A program made the position numbers and the translations under genes. This document shows, in pieces, positions 22,695-34,900 of a DNA stretch of 64,000 bases (positions are counted from its first letter, which is position 1; each line of letters opens with the position of its first letter). The DNA comes from Dryas octopetala (Eukaryota; Streptophyta; Magnoliopsida; Rosales; Rosaceae): positions 379,501 through 443,500 of the forward strand of contig OY992836.1 of NCBI GenBank assembly GCA_963921425.1. The letters are read 5' to 3'. The notes below the pieces were generated by a model that was given only the letters and a program-made list of their open reading frames with translations, did no database searches and was not told where the DNA came from.

Positions 22695-23503
22695 TAGGGG
22701 TGTGTTTCGGACGAATCATATCGGAAATAGAGTGTTCTAATTCCAATCCAAAAAAATTCGAAATGAAATTTCTATTCCAATTTCCATTCCAAAAAATCGG
22801 AATTTCAACATTTCATTCCAATTTGGAATTTTCAGATTTCTCGGAATTTTTGGAATTTTTCGGAATATTACATTTTCGGAAGTTTCAGATAAAAATTCGA
22901 AATTTTCAGATAAAAAATCAAAATCTTCATGTTATATTTTTGTTTTAGTATAATAGCACATATCTAATATTTTACAGGAGGGGATTCATCTTTAGACCTC
23001 ATCCAACATGGTGAGAATAAATGTCACTACTAGATAGAGACACACACACACACACACACATATGATATATATAAAAATATATATATCATGTTTGAAATTT
23101 GAAATATGATAAACTCAATATTTAGTAATTACACAATTGTTAGGGTAGCCTAGTTAGAAGCGTCTTAGAATTGCCCCATCTGAATAAAAACAAACAAAAA
23201 AAATTACACGTACAAAAAATGTGGGTGTTTTTGTTAGCATTTATGTTATTATGATACACATATATTTATAATATACATATGTTTATATTAATAGTATTAG
23301 TTAGTTTTTTTAATATATATGTATGTGCATGTTTGAAACAAATAATAAATTAATAAAACATATAGTAGAAAACTAAATAAATGATATAATATTAACATAA
23401 ATACGGAATAAATTGGCATAATTTTGAAAATATCAAATTGGAATGCCTTTGAAAAATTTTGAAATTTTTCGGATCGGAATTCGGATTGAATCAGAATTTA
23501 CAG
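22695..23503 (+). mobile_element. Truncated hAT-type MITE 1
   Basis: Starts TAGGGGTGTGTTTCGGACG and is homologous to the reverse complement of 25907-26614. Homology stops at ATTTACAG (23503), so the right end of about 170 bp, including the terminal repeat, is missing. It contains a (CA)n run at about 23038-23060 and very AT-rich interior sequence. It lies in the Tat gag-protease interval. Confidence 0.82.
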
Positions 23504-26500
23504 TCATCCTATTAAACTGATACCATTTCTCATCCTGTGGTATTGGAACCTTAAAAGATCTGGGACTCAACTCCCTATGTTCCTGAGTTTCAACTTGGTT
23601 AGGCCTGACAGGTGACCTTTGATTCTAGCGAGGAGAAATTTCTCTCTGAGGTCTTGGTTTTGCCCATTCTCGTCCTAGCAAAGACCTCTCAGGTTAACGA
23701 AGCCTATCAAACACTTTCCTTTAAGGCTCTTCTCACTCTATGATTGCCTGGTTTTCCTTAGTCACCCACTTTACTGTCCTCCTAGGTTCCTCTCGCTTCC
23801 TCTTCTCAATTTTTGGAGATGGGATTTGCCTGTAATTTCCTCCTCTAGGCGGGCTCCTTCTAGACGAGGGTTCGGGTATGTATTTCTTTCTTGTCTCAAA
23901 CTTCTCTTCGTTTTCAACCTTACTCTCCTTGCTCTCCACACTCTCTGATTCCATTTTCTCGTTCCCATCAAACTTCATCAACTCCTCGAGCTTGATTTCA
24001 CAGCGTTATCTGCTACAAATAATAAAAGGTCCTTCATCCTTAGCCTTCCCTTTCTCTGCATTCTCTGCCTCAGGTTTTCTCAGTGGCAAGGTGACATGCA
24101 ACATGCTTGCTTCAGCAAAGAAAGGCTACTCATCAATGCTCATAGCCGCCTTTGAAAATTATAGTTCGCTCTTCTCAATATTCTTCTGTAAATGCTCCCG
24201 AAATGTAATACATTGGTTGGTAGAGTGATGATTCTACCTCTCGTGGAATTTATAGTAGATTTTTCCTCTTAATTCTTCAGGCAAAGGCATTTTCTTGCCA
24301 CTCTCAAGCTTGACTTTCCCCGTGGCTTATAAGCAATCAAAAATTCTATCGGCAGTAGAAATATCAAAGGAATAGTCTTTGGAACGGGCACTTCCCTCTT
24401 TTGTTTTCCTGGCCCAGTCATTACCACCATCTATTTCTGACCAGGCCTTTTGGCTTCGCCAATGCTTCACAAGTAAATGATTTATCAAAATAAATTTTCA
24501 TTGTTGCAACTTCTGCCTCCTCAATCCTTTCAAGCTCCACAGGATAGGCCTCCGCCATATGTGCAGCAGTACTTCGGTAGTATGTACCTTTTCCTGAAAT
24601 CTTCCTTTGAGCTTCCTCTTTCAAAACCGTCTCATACCTCCTTACTTTCTCAGCACGATCAAAACTGTCCCTGAAATCCTCGTTGCAGAACTTTTCCCTA
24701 TATTTAAAATGCAGCGCCGTTAATGCCATTCGGGCAAACTCATTCTTAGGGAGAACGACCAGACATCTAGATTTCGTCTCTTGGAATTTTTGGATATGTC
24801 TGAGGGCTGTTTCCATATCTGATTGATACATCTTGGCCAAGTCCATCAAGTCCACTAGCTTGGTTGGGCGATAAAAAATACTCGTGGAACTGCTCCTGCA
24901 ACTCAGTCCATGTATGAACCGAGTTTGGTCGTAGATTATTGAACCATGTAAAGGTCGCGCCAGTAACAGAATTGACAAAAATTCACATTTTTAAAGTTTC
25001 ATCTCGTGCATATTCGCCGTATTGCACTGTAAATCGGCTAACATGTTCTAGGGTGGAAAATCCCTCCGAACCAGAATATAGTGTAAAGTCAGGTAAGCGA
25101 AATCCCCTTGGATAATCTAAGTTCGAAACTTCTAGTGGAAATGGGAGTTGATAAATGGGTCTTGGCCTTCACCCTAGATTGGGCATGAAGCCTTGCATCA
25201 TGTTTTCCACCTCTACCTTTGTCAACCCTTGCGCTTGTTGCCCTGCGAAGTGGTTCTCGTTTACAACCACTCGCGCACCATTTCCATTGTCGTTAATCCT
25301 CAGCAGCTGGTGAACCTGCCGCAGAGGAACTTTATGCCTTGGCTGTCCTCCATGGTTTTGATATTGTTGGTCTCGTCTTTGAAGACCCGCCCTTAGCTCA
25401 TCACCGTCTACCCCATTTACTCCATTTACTAGTGAAGCATTCACCAGTAAAGCCCGATTATGTGGGGGCACATATGCTCCTCCTTGGGGCTGGATTGGGA
25501 TGGCTTGTTAGGGGCCGGCTACTTTGGCTTCATATGCATGTGGTAACGGTTGATGATACCCACGCATCATACGAGCCGGCCCTTCGGCTTAGGCATATAT
25601 AATTGCTACTTCTTACACTATTCGTTCGGCCGGTTCTTCCTACCTTCGCCCCTGGCCCTAGTTCTGTATGGCCTGAACGATGGCATTCTGCATATTTTGA
25701 ATCGCTTGATTCACTTCTTGGAGGCTAGCATTGATACCTGTCATACCAGCGTTGATGCTTCCTTCAATTTGAACGTTCGCCATGCGAACTTTGTTCATCT
25801 GCTGTCTCAATGCTTCGTCAGGGATTTTTTCCACGGCTAAAACGTTGGGCTGTTGTTCGTTCACTTACACAGGCCCCAAGGCCCCTAAAGCACCTTGTGG
25901 ATCAACTAGGGGTGTGATTTGGATTGGAAAATCCAAATCCGAATCCGACCGATTCTAATCCGAAAATTTCCAATTTTGGAATGTCCGAATCAAATCCAAA
26001 ATTCGAAAATGCCGAATTCCGAAAATTTCGAAAAAAATTGGATTGGAATTGGAATGTATCTGTAAATTCCGATCTAATCCGAATTCCGATCCGAAATTTT
26101 CCAAAGGCATTCCGATTCGATATTTTCGAAATTATGCCAATTTATTCCGTATTTATATTAATATTATATCATTTATTTAGTTTTTTACTATATGTTTCAT
26201 TAATTTGTTATTTGTTTCAAACATACACATACATATATATTAAAAAAAAACTAATACTATTAATATAAACATATGTATATTGTAAATATATGTGTATCAT
26301 AATAACTTAAATGCTAACAAAAGTACCCACACTTTTGTACGTGTAATTACTAAATTTTTTTGTTTGTTTTTACTAATAACAAAAAGTAACGTGAACATTC
26401 CGATTTTTTATCTGAAAATTTCGAAATTTTATCTGAAAGTTCCGAAAATGGGATATTCTGAAAAAATCCGAAAATTCCGAGAAATCCAAAAATTCCGAAT

Positions 26501-26709
26501 TAGAATGACATGTTGAAATTCCGATTTTTTGGAATAGAAATTTCATTCTGAATTTTTTTGGATTGAAATTGGAACACCCTATTTCCGATCTGATCCGTCT
26601 GAAACACACCCCTAGGATCAACCATATTCTTAAGTTGGATCATAGTCAACCCTCTCTCACTAATTTCTTGCAACACTTTTTTCGCAAACCCTTGGCGGGT
26701 TTCAACCAT
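23504..26709 (-). pseudogene. Tat element gag remnant
   Basis: Minus strand. The start is placed at the ATG at 26709 (MVETRQGFAKKVLQEI), the first frame after the LTR and primer site. The codons for VDP are split by hAT MITE 2 and the reading continues as QGALGALGPV then EKIPDEALRQQMNKVRMAN. Further on, 24978-24421 contains the gag core (LVDLMDLAKMYQSDMETAL, YREKFCNEDFRDSFDRAEKV). 23981-23733 is a charged Arg/Glu/Pro-rich tail. Numerous stops separate the pieces. Assignment rests on position and overall gag-like composition more than on a named motif. Confidence 0.7.
25907..26614 (+). mobile_element. Complete hAT-type MITE 2, 708 bp
   Basis: Terminal inverted repeats TAGGGGTGTG...CACACCCCTA with an exact 8-bp target duplication GGATCAAC (25899-25906 and 26615-26622), diagnostic of hAT elements. 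The interior consists of GAAATTTTCGG-like AT-rich motifs. No transposase. It is inserted in the Tat gag leader. Confidence 0.93.
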
Positions 26710-26788
26710 ATACCAAAAACAAAGGCAAAATCTACTAAAAACACAGAAAAAAAATATAATAAGCAAAACCAACGAACACTCAACAAAG

Positions 26789-26808
26789 GTCCCACTGGGC
26801 GTGCTAAT
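26789..26808 (-). other. Putative primer-binding site of Tat element
   Basis: The minus strand reads AGCACGCCCAGTGGGACC starting a few bases inside the LTR end. The position is right for a primer site. I do not assign the tRNA. Confidence 0.5.
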
Positions 26809-26811
26809 TTA

Positions 26812-27056
26812 TGTTATGGTCGAAAAGTCTCTGCCACGTGGAGCCATATCATTAGTTCTTTTTGGGATTAGGATGTGCCACCAAGTAAATTCGTACTTGG
26901 ACGAGTTGAAAAAGATGCTAATCAAATAAATAAAAGTAAAGTAAAATGAAATCAAGCGATTGTTTAGCCAAGAGAAACCAACTTGGCTATGATTCTTGAT
27001 CTCTGCCTGGACTTTCAATGTTCGAATCTAATTGCTACTGTGTTTGTGAGCTCAAA
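26812..27056 (-). mobile_element. Truncated 5' LTR of Tat element
   Basis: Collinear with 3037-3290 of the left LTR up to GTGAGCTCAAA, where homology stops. The remaining 800 bp or so have been lost. The 2.9-kb solo LTR begins 13 bp further on. Confidence 0.85.
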
Positions 27057-27069
27057 TGCTATGACATAT

Positions 27070-30017
27070 TGTGTCGCCCTAAAACCCGGGTATGCCACAG
27101 CGGCACCCACCTTAAGAACACCTGAGGCTATAACACTTATAACTTAAGTATTATAATCCCAAATATTCCCAAAATAGGTTAAGCCCTTTGAGTTTAAATA
27201 AAACGAGTTGGATGAGAGTTTTTAGTGTCAGCGGAAACAAATAATTTTAATAAACATTCTTGTATTGAAAACCAACCCACCAAGCGTACGAATATAGCAA
27301 AAGTAACCTTGAGGAACATAGAATGATGTTCAAAAGTTACAAACATAACCAACCTAAAGATAAAAACTAGATGACAAATGTTCGAAATGTTTACATGATA
27401 ACAAGAGGGGATCATAACACAAAATATGTGATAGCAAAAGGATCAGCATCGACATTGACCTTTCAGAAGAAAAGATCTAAACCATATAGAATACTGGAGC
27501 TGACAAGAAGCAAGATCACCCCCTTAATCCAAGTCATCAACCGAATGTGATCTGCACTCACAAGTAAGTTCAAACAAACAATGTAGGAGTAAGCATTATC
27601 TACGTTCATTGCTTCCCCTTAGGAGACCCTGGCTAGGTTTGAAAATAGTAACGCAAATATTACTACTTATAGCTAGCCAGTGAAAGAGGTAAGAAACAAG
27701 CACAAGCACAAGCACAAGCAAAAAACCAGAGAATTAATATCAGTTATCGAAACCAGTTGCATGCTCACTCATGTCTCAAAAAATTTTGGAATCTTCCAAG
27801 TTTAGTATCATACCTGATGACCGAACCCATAATGGCCAACTACCAACCTACCTAGTTTATCAGTGTGCACTGAACTAGTAGTAAGAGTATCCATTTTTAG
27901 TTATAACAATTTTAGATCGGAAGCCAAAACTGACATCTACCAGCCTAACTGTATAACCGCCTTCAGAGATTTAGGGGATTGAAACCCAACGTCAACAATA
28001 GTGTGACCCCTTACTCTTAGGTCATCTAACAAATCATTTATCACAATAACGGATTAAAGCCATGCAATAGATGGCAACCAAAAACAATGCAACTTTCACA
28101 TGTATCAATATTTACTTAGCATAATACATGCAATAGAAGGGTCTCTAGCAGGGTGTGAGTTTCCCCCTACCTGGAGTTCAAAGCTCGGCTTGATTCCCAC
28201 TAGTATAAATCCAACTTACATCTCTCTTTGTCTTCCACCGGTTTTGTTGCTCTGGAAACTGGAGTTCCTAATCTGACAAATTATACGATATTAAAACCTA
28301 ACTTCGGTGTTAAGTCGTCTCGTGGCTTGACTAGAGTAACGTTTGGTTTAATAAGTTAAGTCTGAGGTTTGGCAGAGTTTCGGCATGATCCTTCCTTTTG
28401 GTCATGTCTTCTCAAAAAATTTCAGAAACTAGTCTACTAAGACTAAGTCTCTGTATTTTTGGGATTTAGGGTTTCTACTTAAAGTCCAATTTTATTTATA
28501 AGTCTAGAGGTTAACCAATTAAAATATATCCAACAACATGACCAAGTCAGAACGGGAGAGACTGGGGCATCAGTCTCAGTGTCCTTAAGCCGAAAAAGCA
28601 ACAACAGTCGATACTGACTTCGACATCACGTGTTTGATTACTTTAATAGAATGGCCTCAATCCATTATTAGATTGATTAATTTAACAAGTAACTAAGTTC
28701 AACTAGTCATGCAAGCAAAGTAAATTAATCCAACTTAAAACTTTATTTGCATACTTCTTAGTAAATATATTTCCTTTAAGTTATAGCAATTCTATAATCC
28801 AAATTGATTTACATAATTAATTAATTTAATAAATCCAACTTAATTAATTAATTATGTAATTAAATCCAACTTTAGACATGATTAACTAATTATTTAATAA
28901 ATCCAACTTAATTCATTAATCATGCAAGACTAAAATTAAAAGTCTAAAATAAATAAGAAAAGTTATAACACTTACTCGGTTGTGGACCTCATTAGCTAGA
29001 CTCCAACTAAGCTCTCAAACTTGGGACTCCTCTAAAAGAAGACTTCAAAATATTTTACTAGGAGAGAACTTCTAAAAAATATGAGCTTGCTCCAGGATAG
29101 AAAGAATAATAATCTTTCTAGAGGGAGAAAGAGCAACCAAAGTTAGACTGAGAAACTCTCAAACTCTATTTGGTGGTACAAGTGAAAATGAGATAGAATG
29201 GTCCTTATTTATAGGCACAAGGAGTTGGGAAGTTTTTCTAAGTTTTCATTGTGGGACAAATGCACTAAAAAGGGGTGTTTTTAAGGCTGGGAGTGAGTCG
29301 AGTCAAGCGGAACCCACCGAGTCAACGCGAGGGTTGCATTGTGAGAGGAAACAGAGTGGGTTGGAGATCCGCATGCAGTTGGGCGAGTCAGGTGGTGGGG
29401 CAAACGACATGTCGTTTGACATGGATGGTGAAGATCGCTTGTCGCTGGCGTCGTTCGAGCTCATGCGCTCTAGATCGCGGGTGCACGCTAAGGTCCGTGT
29501 GTCACATCACACTGGATCCACGTAAGGCGCTGGTGCATCTGGGCCATCCGATCCGACGTGATCGACACTCCAGATCGCTCCACGTCAGCGGCGGGATTTT
29601 CTTTTTAATTTCTTATTTTTCCAAAATTCTCCCGACTTTGAAAAATTACCAAAACTACATCTGAGCTCTGAAAAAGCTTCTGAAAATTCCTACAGATTCG
29701 TGGGACTGAGTACTAATTATCTATGGCCTCAAAAAATTATTTTGATATCCATAATTTTTAAGAAAAATCCAACTTCTCCAAATAATATTCTGGAAAATCA
29801 AATAATGGTCTAAAATAATTATCCAACTTCAAAAATTCGTAACTCCTTCATCCGAACTCCAATTTCAACGAACTACACACAGTTAAACTTAGAAAAACGA
29901 GCTCTATACTATTAAGGTCTAACCTTAGTCACTAAGACTTCAGAAAAATTTGTCAACTCTAAGAATAAAACTTAGCAAACCGAGAAATAAAATATGCAAA
30001 AATTTTGGGGCCTTACA
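27070..30017 (-). mobile_element. Long solo LTR, 2948 bp
   Basis: On the minus strand it starts TGTAAGGCCCCAAAATTTT and ends GGGCGACACA. The flanks CATAT (27065-27069) and CATAC (30018-30022) are a near-match 5-bp duplication. Its minus-strand 3' part (GGTGGGTGCCGCTGTGGC and GGGATTATAATAC) is homologous to the end of the 50124-52874 LTR, so it belongs to the same broad chromovirus LTR group. It carries a TATAAATA box (29206-29213) and a splice-donor-like CCGA^GTAAGTG 230 bp downstream (28975). No coding sequence was seen; the small open frame at 29275 is not credible. Confidence 0.78.
29206..29213 (-). promoter_or_regulatory. TATA box of solo LTR
   Basis: TATAAATA on the minus strand in GCCTATAAATAAGG, followed by a pyrimidine-rich leader. 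Confidence 0.6.
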
Positions 30018-31000
30018 CATACAGAGACGTTACTTTATTATGAGTTATTTTATTGATGGGCCAGGTAGGCCGGGATTCAGATTGATAGGCTGGTTTAGGC
30101 TGAGATGTTATTAATGGGCCAGGTATGCCGGGATTCAGATTGATGGGCCGGTTTAGGCTGAGATGTTATTAATGGGCCAGGTAGGCCAGGTATAGTTTGA
30201 TGGGCTAGGTAGGCCGAGTTATAATATTGACACGACTTGAAAGTAAAGGGTCACATTATTGTTGATCTTGGGTTTTGATCCCATAAACTTCCAGAATCGG
30301 TAGTACGGACTAGCTAGTCGAGTTGTCCTTCTATGGAGGCTAGCTTATGGGGTACTTACTAGAAATGGCTACTCTCGCTACCTAATTGGGTTTCTTTCAA
30401 CAGTAGAGGTAGTTGGCCATGTTAGTAAGGTTATTGCTGAACTTTTGTTTCTCAGTATTTTGGTTGGGTTGGTATTTTGTTGCCCTTATTATTTCAAGTA
30501 CTTATATTTTATTTGGCCTGCTCAAGTACGATTTGCATGAGTGCCTGGTTTGTAAAGTGCTTTTAAATGCTCTGACATTTCATTATGGCTATATTTGACT
30601 ATGGTTAATTTGTCAATATTGTTGATGTTATAATATGTGATATGCGATTGTGCATGAGTTGGTTTTACTCAACGAGCGTCAAAGCTCACTGGGTTTTTCA
30701 TGTAACCATATACACCATTCCACGGGGTTTATTTTACAGATTAGTCAACCTGTGGAGGTAGTGTGGGGAGGATGTGGCAGTGAGCATCCCAATAGTTGAA
30801 CTCTATTTTGTTATTTACTTTGCAAAGTTTATTTTTGTATTCATCTCAGCTCATTAATATTTAAAAACTGTTTTTCGTTTACAAATAATTTATGTAATCT
30901 TGGGGGTTGGTTTGGTTTTAGAATATTTGATTTAATAATCTTTTTGTTTTCCATATTGAATTTTATGCTAAAGAGTGAATCAATGCTAATTATCCTAGGG
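30018..31000 (+). mobile_element. Fragment of a related long LTR
   Basis: On the plus strand, wording such as GTACGGACTAGCTAGTCGAG, GGCTAGCTTATGGGGTACT and CTACTCTCGCTACC matches 52028-52110 of the Tekay-like LTR. No LTR terminus or primer site follows, so this is a truncated relic. Its right limit is approximate. Confidence 0.6.
30055..30235 (+). repeat. 58-bp tandem repeat, about three units
   Basis: GGGCCAGGTAGGCCGGG recurs at 30058, 30116 and 30174 (period 58), with a partial further unit (GGGCTAGGTAGGCCG). Confidence 0.85.
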
Positions 31001-31084
31001 TACTTTACCTAGAAAGCCAAAATGAGAAAGAAACTTAACCCACAGTCTACTCGGCCCAATACTTAACTTTTAGGACAAAATTCT

Positions 31085-31216
31085 TACCGAGTGTACATCT
31101 ATATCTTTAAAATTGCTTATGCAACTCCAAAATTAGTTCCAAATGTAGATGCAGTTGCATCTGCATCTCAAAAAAGCTGTAGATGCAGTGCATCTGCATT
31201 TGTTGAGCACTCGGTA
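31085..31216. repeat. Small inverted-repeat element
   Basis: TACCGAGTG (31085-31093) is inverted at 31208-31216 (CACTCGGTA). Inside are direct and inverted copies of GTAGATGCAGTTGCATCTGC-like sequence. MITE-like; superfamily not assigned. The rest of 31001-31380 holds nothing I recognise. Confidence 0.5.
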
Positions 31217-31383
31217 GCTTTTTTTACTCTGTCGACTGCGCGCATGTGAAATAGAATGTTCTTTGGCTTAATTGTTTGTTTAGGTAGATTGCCAATTACA
31301 AACCTTACGTTTTTTGTCCTTAGAGGTAATTTATTAATTATCCTAATATCGAGAAAGCTCCCAAGGTTCAGATTATGTTATTC

Positions 31384-31690
31384 TAGATCCCTCCTCTTGA
31401 AGACTAGATTAAAGTGAATGTTGATGGCACTAGAATTGGTATAGATGGGACTTATTGGTGCTGGTGGTCTATTGAGAGACTGCAACATGTGTATCTCACG
31501 ATTTACTGTTAATTTGGGGAGAGGGGAGATCCTAGTTGCTGAACTTTGGGGTCTCTACCATGATCTGAAAATGGCTAGGGATAGTGGATATAGGAGAGTT
31601 GTGGAAATGGATTCTAATTCTGCAGTCTCTTCTTTTAAATGGATTATATTTGGCAGGGACTTTCTAGCATCAGTTATTATGACTTAATTG
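31384..31690 (+). pseudogene. LINE-type RNase H (RVT_3) fragment
   Basis: The frame from 31445 reads GGLLRDCNMCISRFTVNLGRG, split here as GGLLRDCNMC and SRFTVNLGRGEILVAELWGL, then YHDLKMARDSGYRRVV and EMDSNSAVSSF. Just upstream in another frame is IKVNVDGTRIG. This is the RNase H domain found at the C-terminus of plant L1-like retrotransposons and related plant proteins. It is truncated and frame-broken. Confidence 0.75.
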
Positions 31691-31950
31691 ATTCGACTGT
31701 GCATCCTACACAATGGCTTTAGGTCTTACAAGATATCATCTATAAAATATATCATCTATAAAGGATCAAAGGTGAAAGCAAAAAGAAATTCTATTTCCCA
31801 GGGAAGTGTCTTCTTTCTAGGATCAGTAATTTTGGCCTAATTGGTTCCACTACATCCTACACGAAATAGCTGAGAAGAAATCAGCACCTTGTAAATGAAA
31901 CACTGTAAAATTGACAACAGAAAAATGTACAGAGGTGAGAAAGGCAGCTA

Positions 31951-34900
31951 TTATGGGTCAATTGCCATGGGTGTAATACGCCTTTTTGTAGGCTTATTTA
32001 CGATAGGAGCCTTCATTGAGCTCGTTGATTCTTTTTTCCCTTCATTCCTTTCTGCTTCTGATTTTCCATTATCTGCTGCAATTGCAGTAGCTCCAATTAC
32101 CATGTCCTCTGGCATCTGAACTGAGCTTCTGTTCTCTTCACCGATGACTTTGTTTTCTTTCCCTTCTGCGTCTGATTTTCCATTATTTGCTGCAACAAGA
32201 CAATAATCTGTAGTAGCTTCAATTACCATGTCCTCTGGCTTCTGAACTGGACTTTTGCTCTCATCACCCATGACTTTCTTTTCTTCTACAACAAAATGAA
32301 ACAGGAGATATTAGGATCCAAACAGTGTAAGAAATGATGGATAAACACAAGGTGATGAGAAAAATACATGAAATGAAAGGATAGAAAACCTGATAAACAG
32401 ATAGGTGATCCCAGTTCATCGTTTTCAAATTCTACTAAAGAGCAGTAACCATCTTGTGAAGACAATGCTAGATAATGGGCATCAGGTGACCTTTTGAACA
32501 AAAAATAACAGTAGCCATTTAAACCTCAGTAAACATTATCAGAAGTCAAAATTGATATAATTGAAACATCAAACAAATAGTTCATTGGAAACTAGCACAT
32601 ATCATACCATGCAATGTCTGTTATTGCTGCATAGTGAAGACCAGCCAAGATTGCAATCGGAGGAACACTCTCAGTGTCATAAATGTACAAAGAATTTAAA
32701 GTGGCCACCGCAAAAACAATACGATGGGGAAGGCTAAAGAACCCCGCTGCAGATTCACCAAAGACTATTCAAATTACTATCATTACTAACAAAATTGCAA
32801 TATATTTTCCAAAAATAACTATGTAACAGGCATGATTACATGGATTTGTCCCCCGCAGGCTAAAAAGCAAAGGACAGAAACGAACTGCTACAACAGGTTT
32901 GCAGGCACCGGGGAGCTGTATAGCAGGCCTGCGTTAACAAGAAATATGGGGATATAAATGCAAGACTGAAGACAATTTCCCTCAAACTTCATTTACTTAC
33001 ATTTATTACTCATTGACAAGCACAGGATCATGCTATGATACCAAACTAGAAATTTAATTAGAGATTTCATGCTGGACTTTTAATAGATAATATACAAGAT
33101 GAATCAATTTAAGAGAACAAATAGTTAGAACTAAAAAGTAATAGCTCAGCCTTGCCTTGAAAGGTCCTTCCTAGAAAATACATATGCGGTATTTATTGTT
33201 TCTGGTGCAGGTGATATTTTGTGGGATCCTGAAATTGGAAGATTGTTTGGTCAACAAAAGCTTTGATGAAGCCAAAACATAAGTGGTTAATATATAGTAG
33301 GGATTTAGGTTCCAGAGAAATGTGATTAAAGTACTATCTTCTTTCAGGAAAACAGAATAACCTAAATGCAGCATATCAGATTATCCTATGATCATTTTCA
33401 AACATATCTGCATTAAGAAAAAGAGTAAAATAAATGGCCAAAACGCACTAAAAATAAAGATAAAGATACAGTAGCAGAAAAATAGGTAATAGTTCTGTTC
33501 AGATTCAGTCCTAGCAGCACACTGTCAGTAAGGACCCAAGGACTCCTCCAAAAGTGCTAACTCAAGTTAACATTTGGATTCACAGGCCTTACGTAAGGAC
33601 CCTAAATCTCCCCAATGCATAGCCAATAATGGTTCAGAGGCAGCAGAATCTCTCATCCTTTAGGCCTTGGCATCCTCGCCAACAAGAGAATCACACATGT
33701 TCAAAAGGACAAGCCCCTTTCCCTCACTAGCAAAGAGCCATTGTCAAAATCATGGCCCTTAAGTCTCATAGAGGAATTGGGTCGGGTTTCTCTAATACCA
33801 ATTGTAGCGACCCAAGGGCTCCTCAAAAAAAGTTCTAGCTCAAGTTGACATTTGGATTTAGGCCTCACTTAAGTACCATAGATCTCCCCAACACATAACC
33901 AATGTGAAATTCATGGTGCCACACTATCCACCTCAAAGTGTATAACACTGGAGTTTATGAAAAACTTTGTCCAAAGTCGACTAACTCAATATCAGTGCTA
34001 CCAAATCAGTCTTTGTTATAGTCCTCACCATAACGATCTCCTCAACATTGTAACACACACACAGTGTTCTCTTTTCCAATAACCAAAAATCTCTGAGTGC
34101 GAATTAGACTACATAAGTCCACAGTTCACTAAGCATTCTATTTGGGCTAATACCTGCTGGAACAAGTAGGAATGATCCATCAGGTGACCATGCTAATCTC
34201 CGGAAGAAAGATGGCAATGTCTCATCATGAAACAGATGATTTCTTGCAGACTGCATCGAAAAACATATATACAAGAGGCTTAGAATATGTTAAAAATAAA
34301 TATATGATAATGATGCATGAGATATGTAGATGATCTACTATCTTCTAACCTTAGAATCATCTAACAATGAATGTTCGGCCTTCGAAATAACATGCTGACA
34401 AACATAACTTGTCTTCTCAGAACCTTTGGTTTTTGTTTGAGGTTTCTTGACATAAATTCGACAAGTTCTATCTGAACTAAGGGAAGCAACGTAGTTTTCC
34501 AATGGGTCCCATGCGACACCTTGAACATAATGGAAATGGCCTTCCAAAATCTGATGGACAGAACCTGAGGGATAGAAACAAGAAAAATCAGAGTTGAATC
34601 TTTTATGACAATTTAGTAGACATTTTCTACGGTTATGCTGCTTCTGCATTGTCTTTCCAACCTTTGTTCACATCCCATATGATGCAAGAATTATCAACTG
34701 ACCCAGAGATGAGAAATGCACCATCAGTAGACCACTGGAGATCCAGCACATCCTTGTAGCATCTATACCAGGAAAAGCCAACCATGACCAGAGAGTTCAT
34801 GCCAGTAAATATGACCCAAAAAGCTCCAAATAATGAAAATAAACTATCATAACCTACGTATTCTCATATGTTGGGTGAAATCCAAGATCTCACATTGAAC

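Noticed and set aside
29275..29664. 129-codon plus-strand frame in the solo LTR
   Set aside because: Antisense to the LTR leader, no recognisable domain, GC-rich non-coding composition.
32900..33160. A GT donor for FAS2 intron 8
   Set aside because: No GT near the exon end keeps the frame and the conserved FSRKDLS...RPAIQLPG join.
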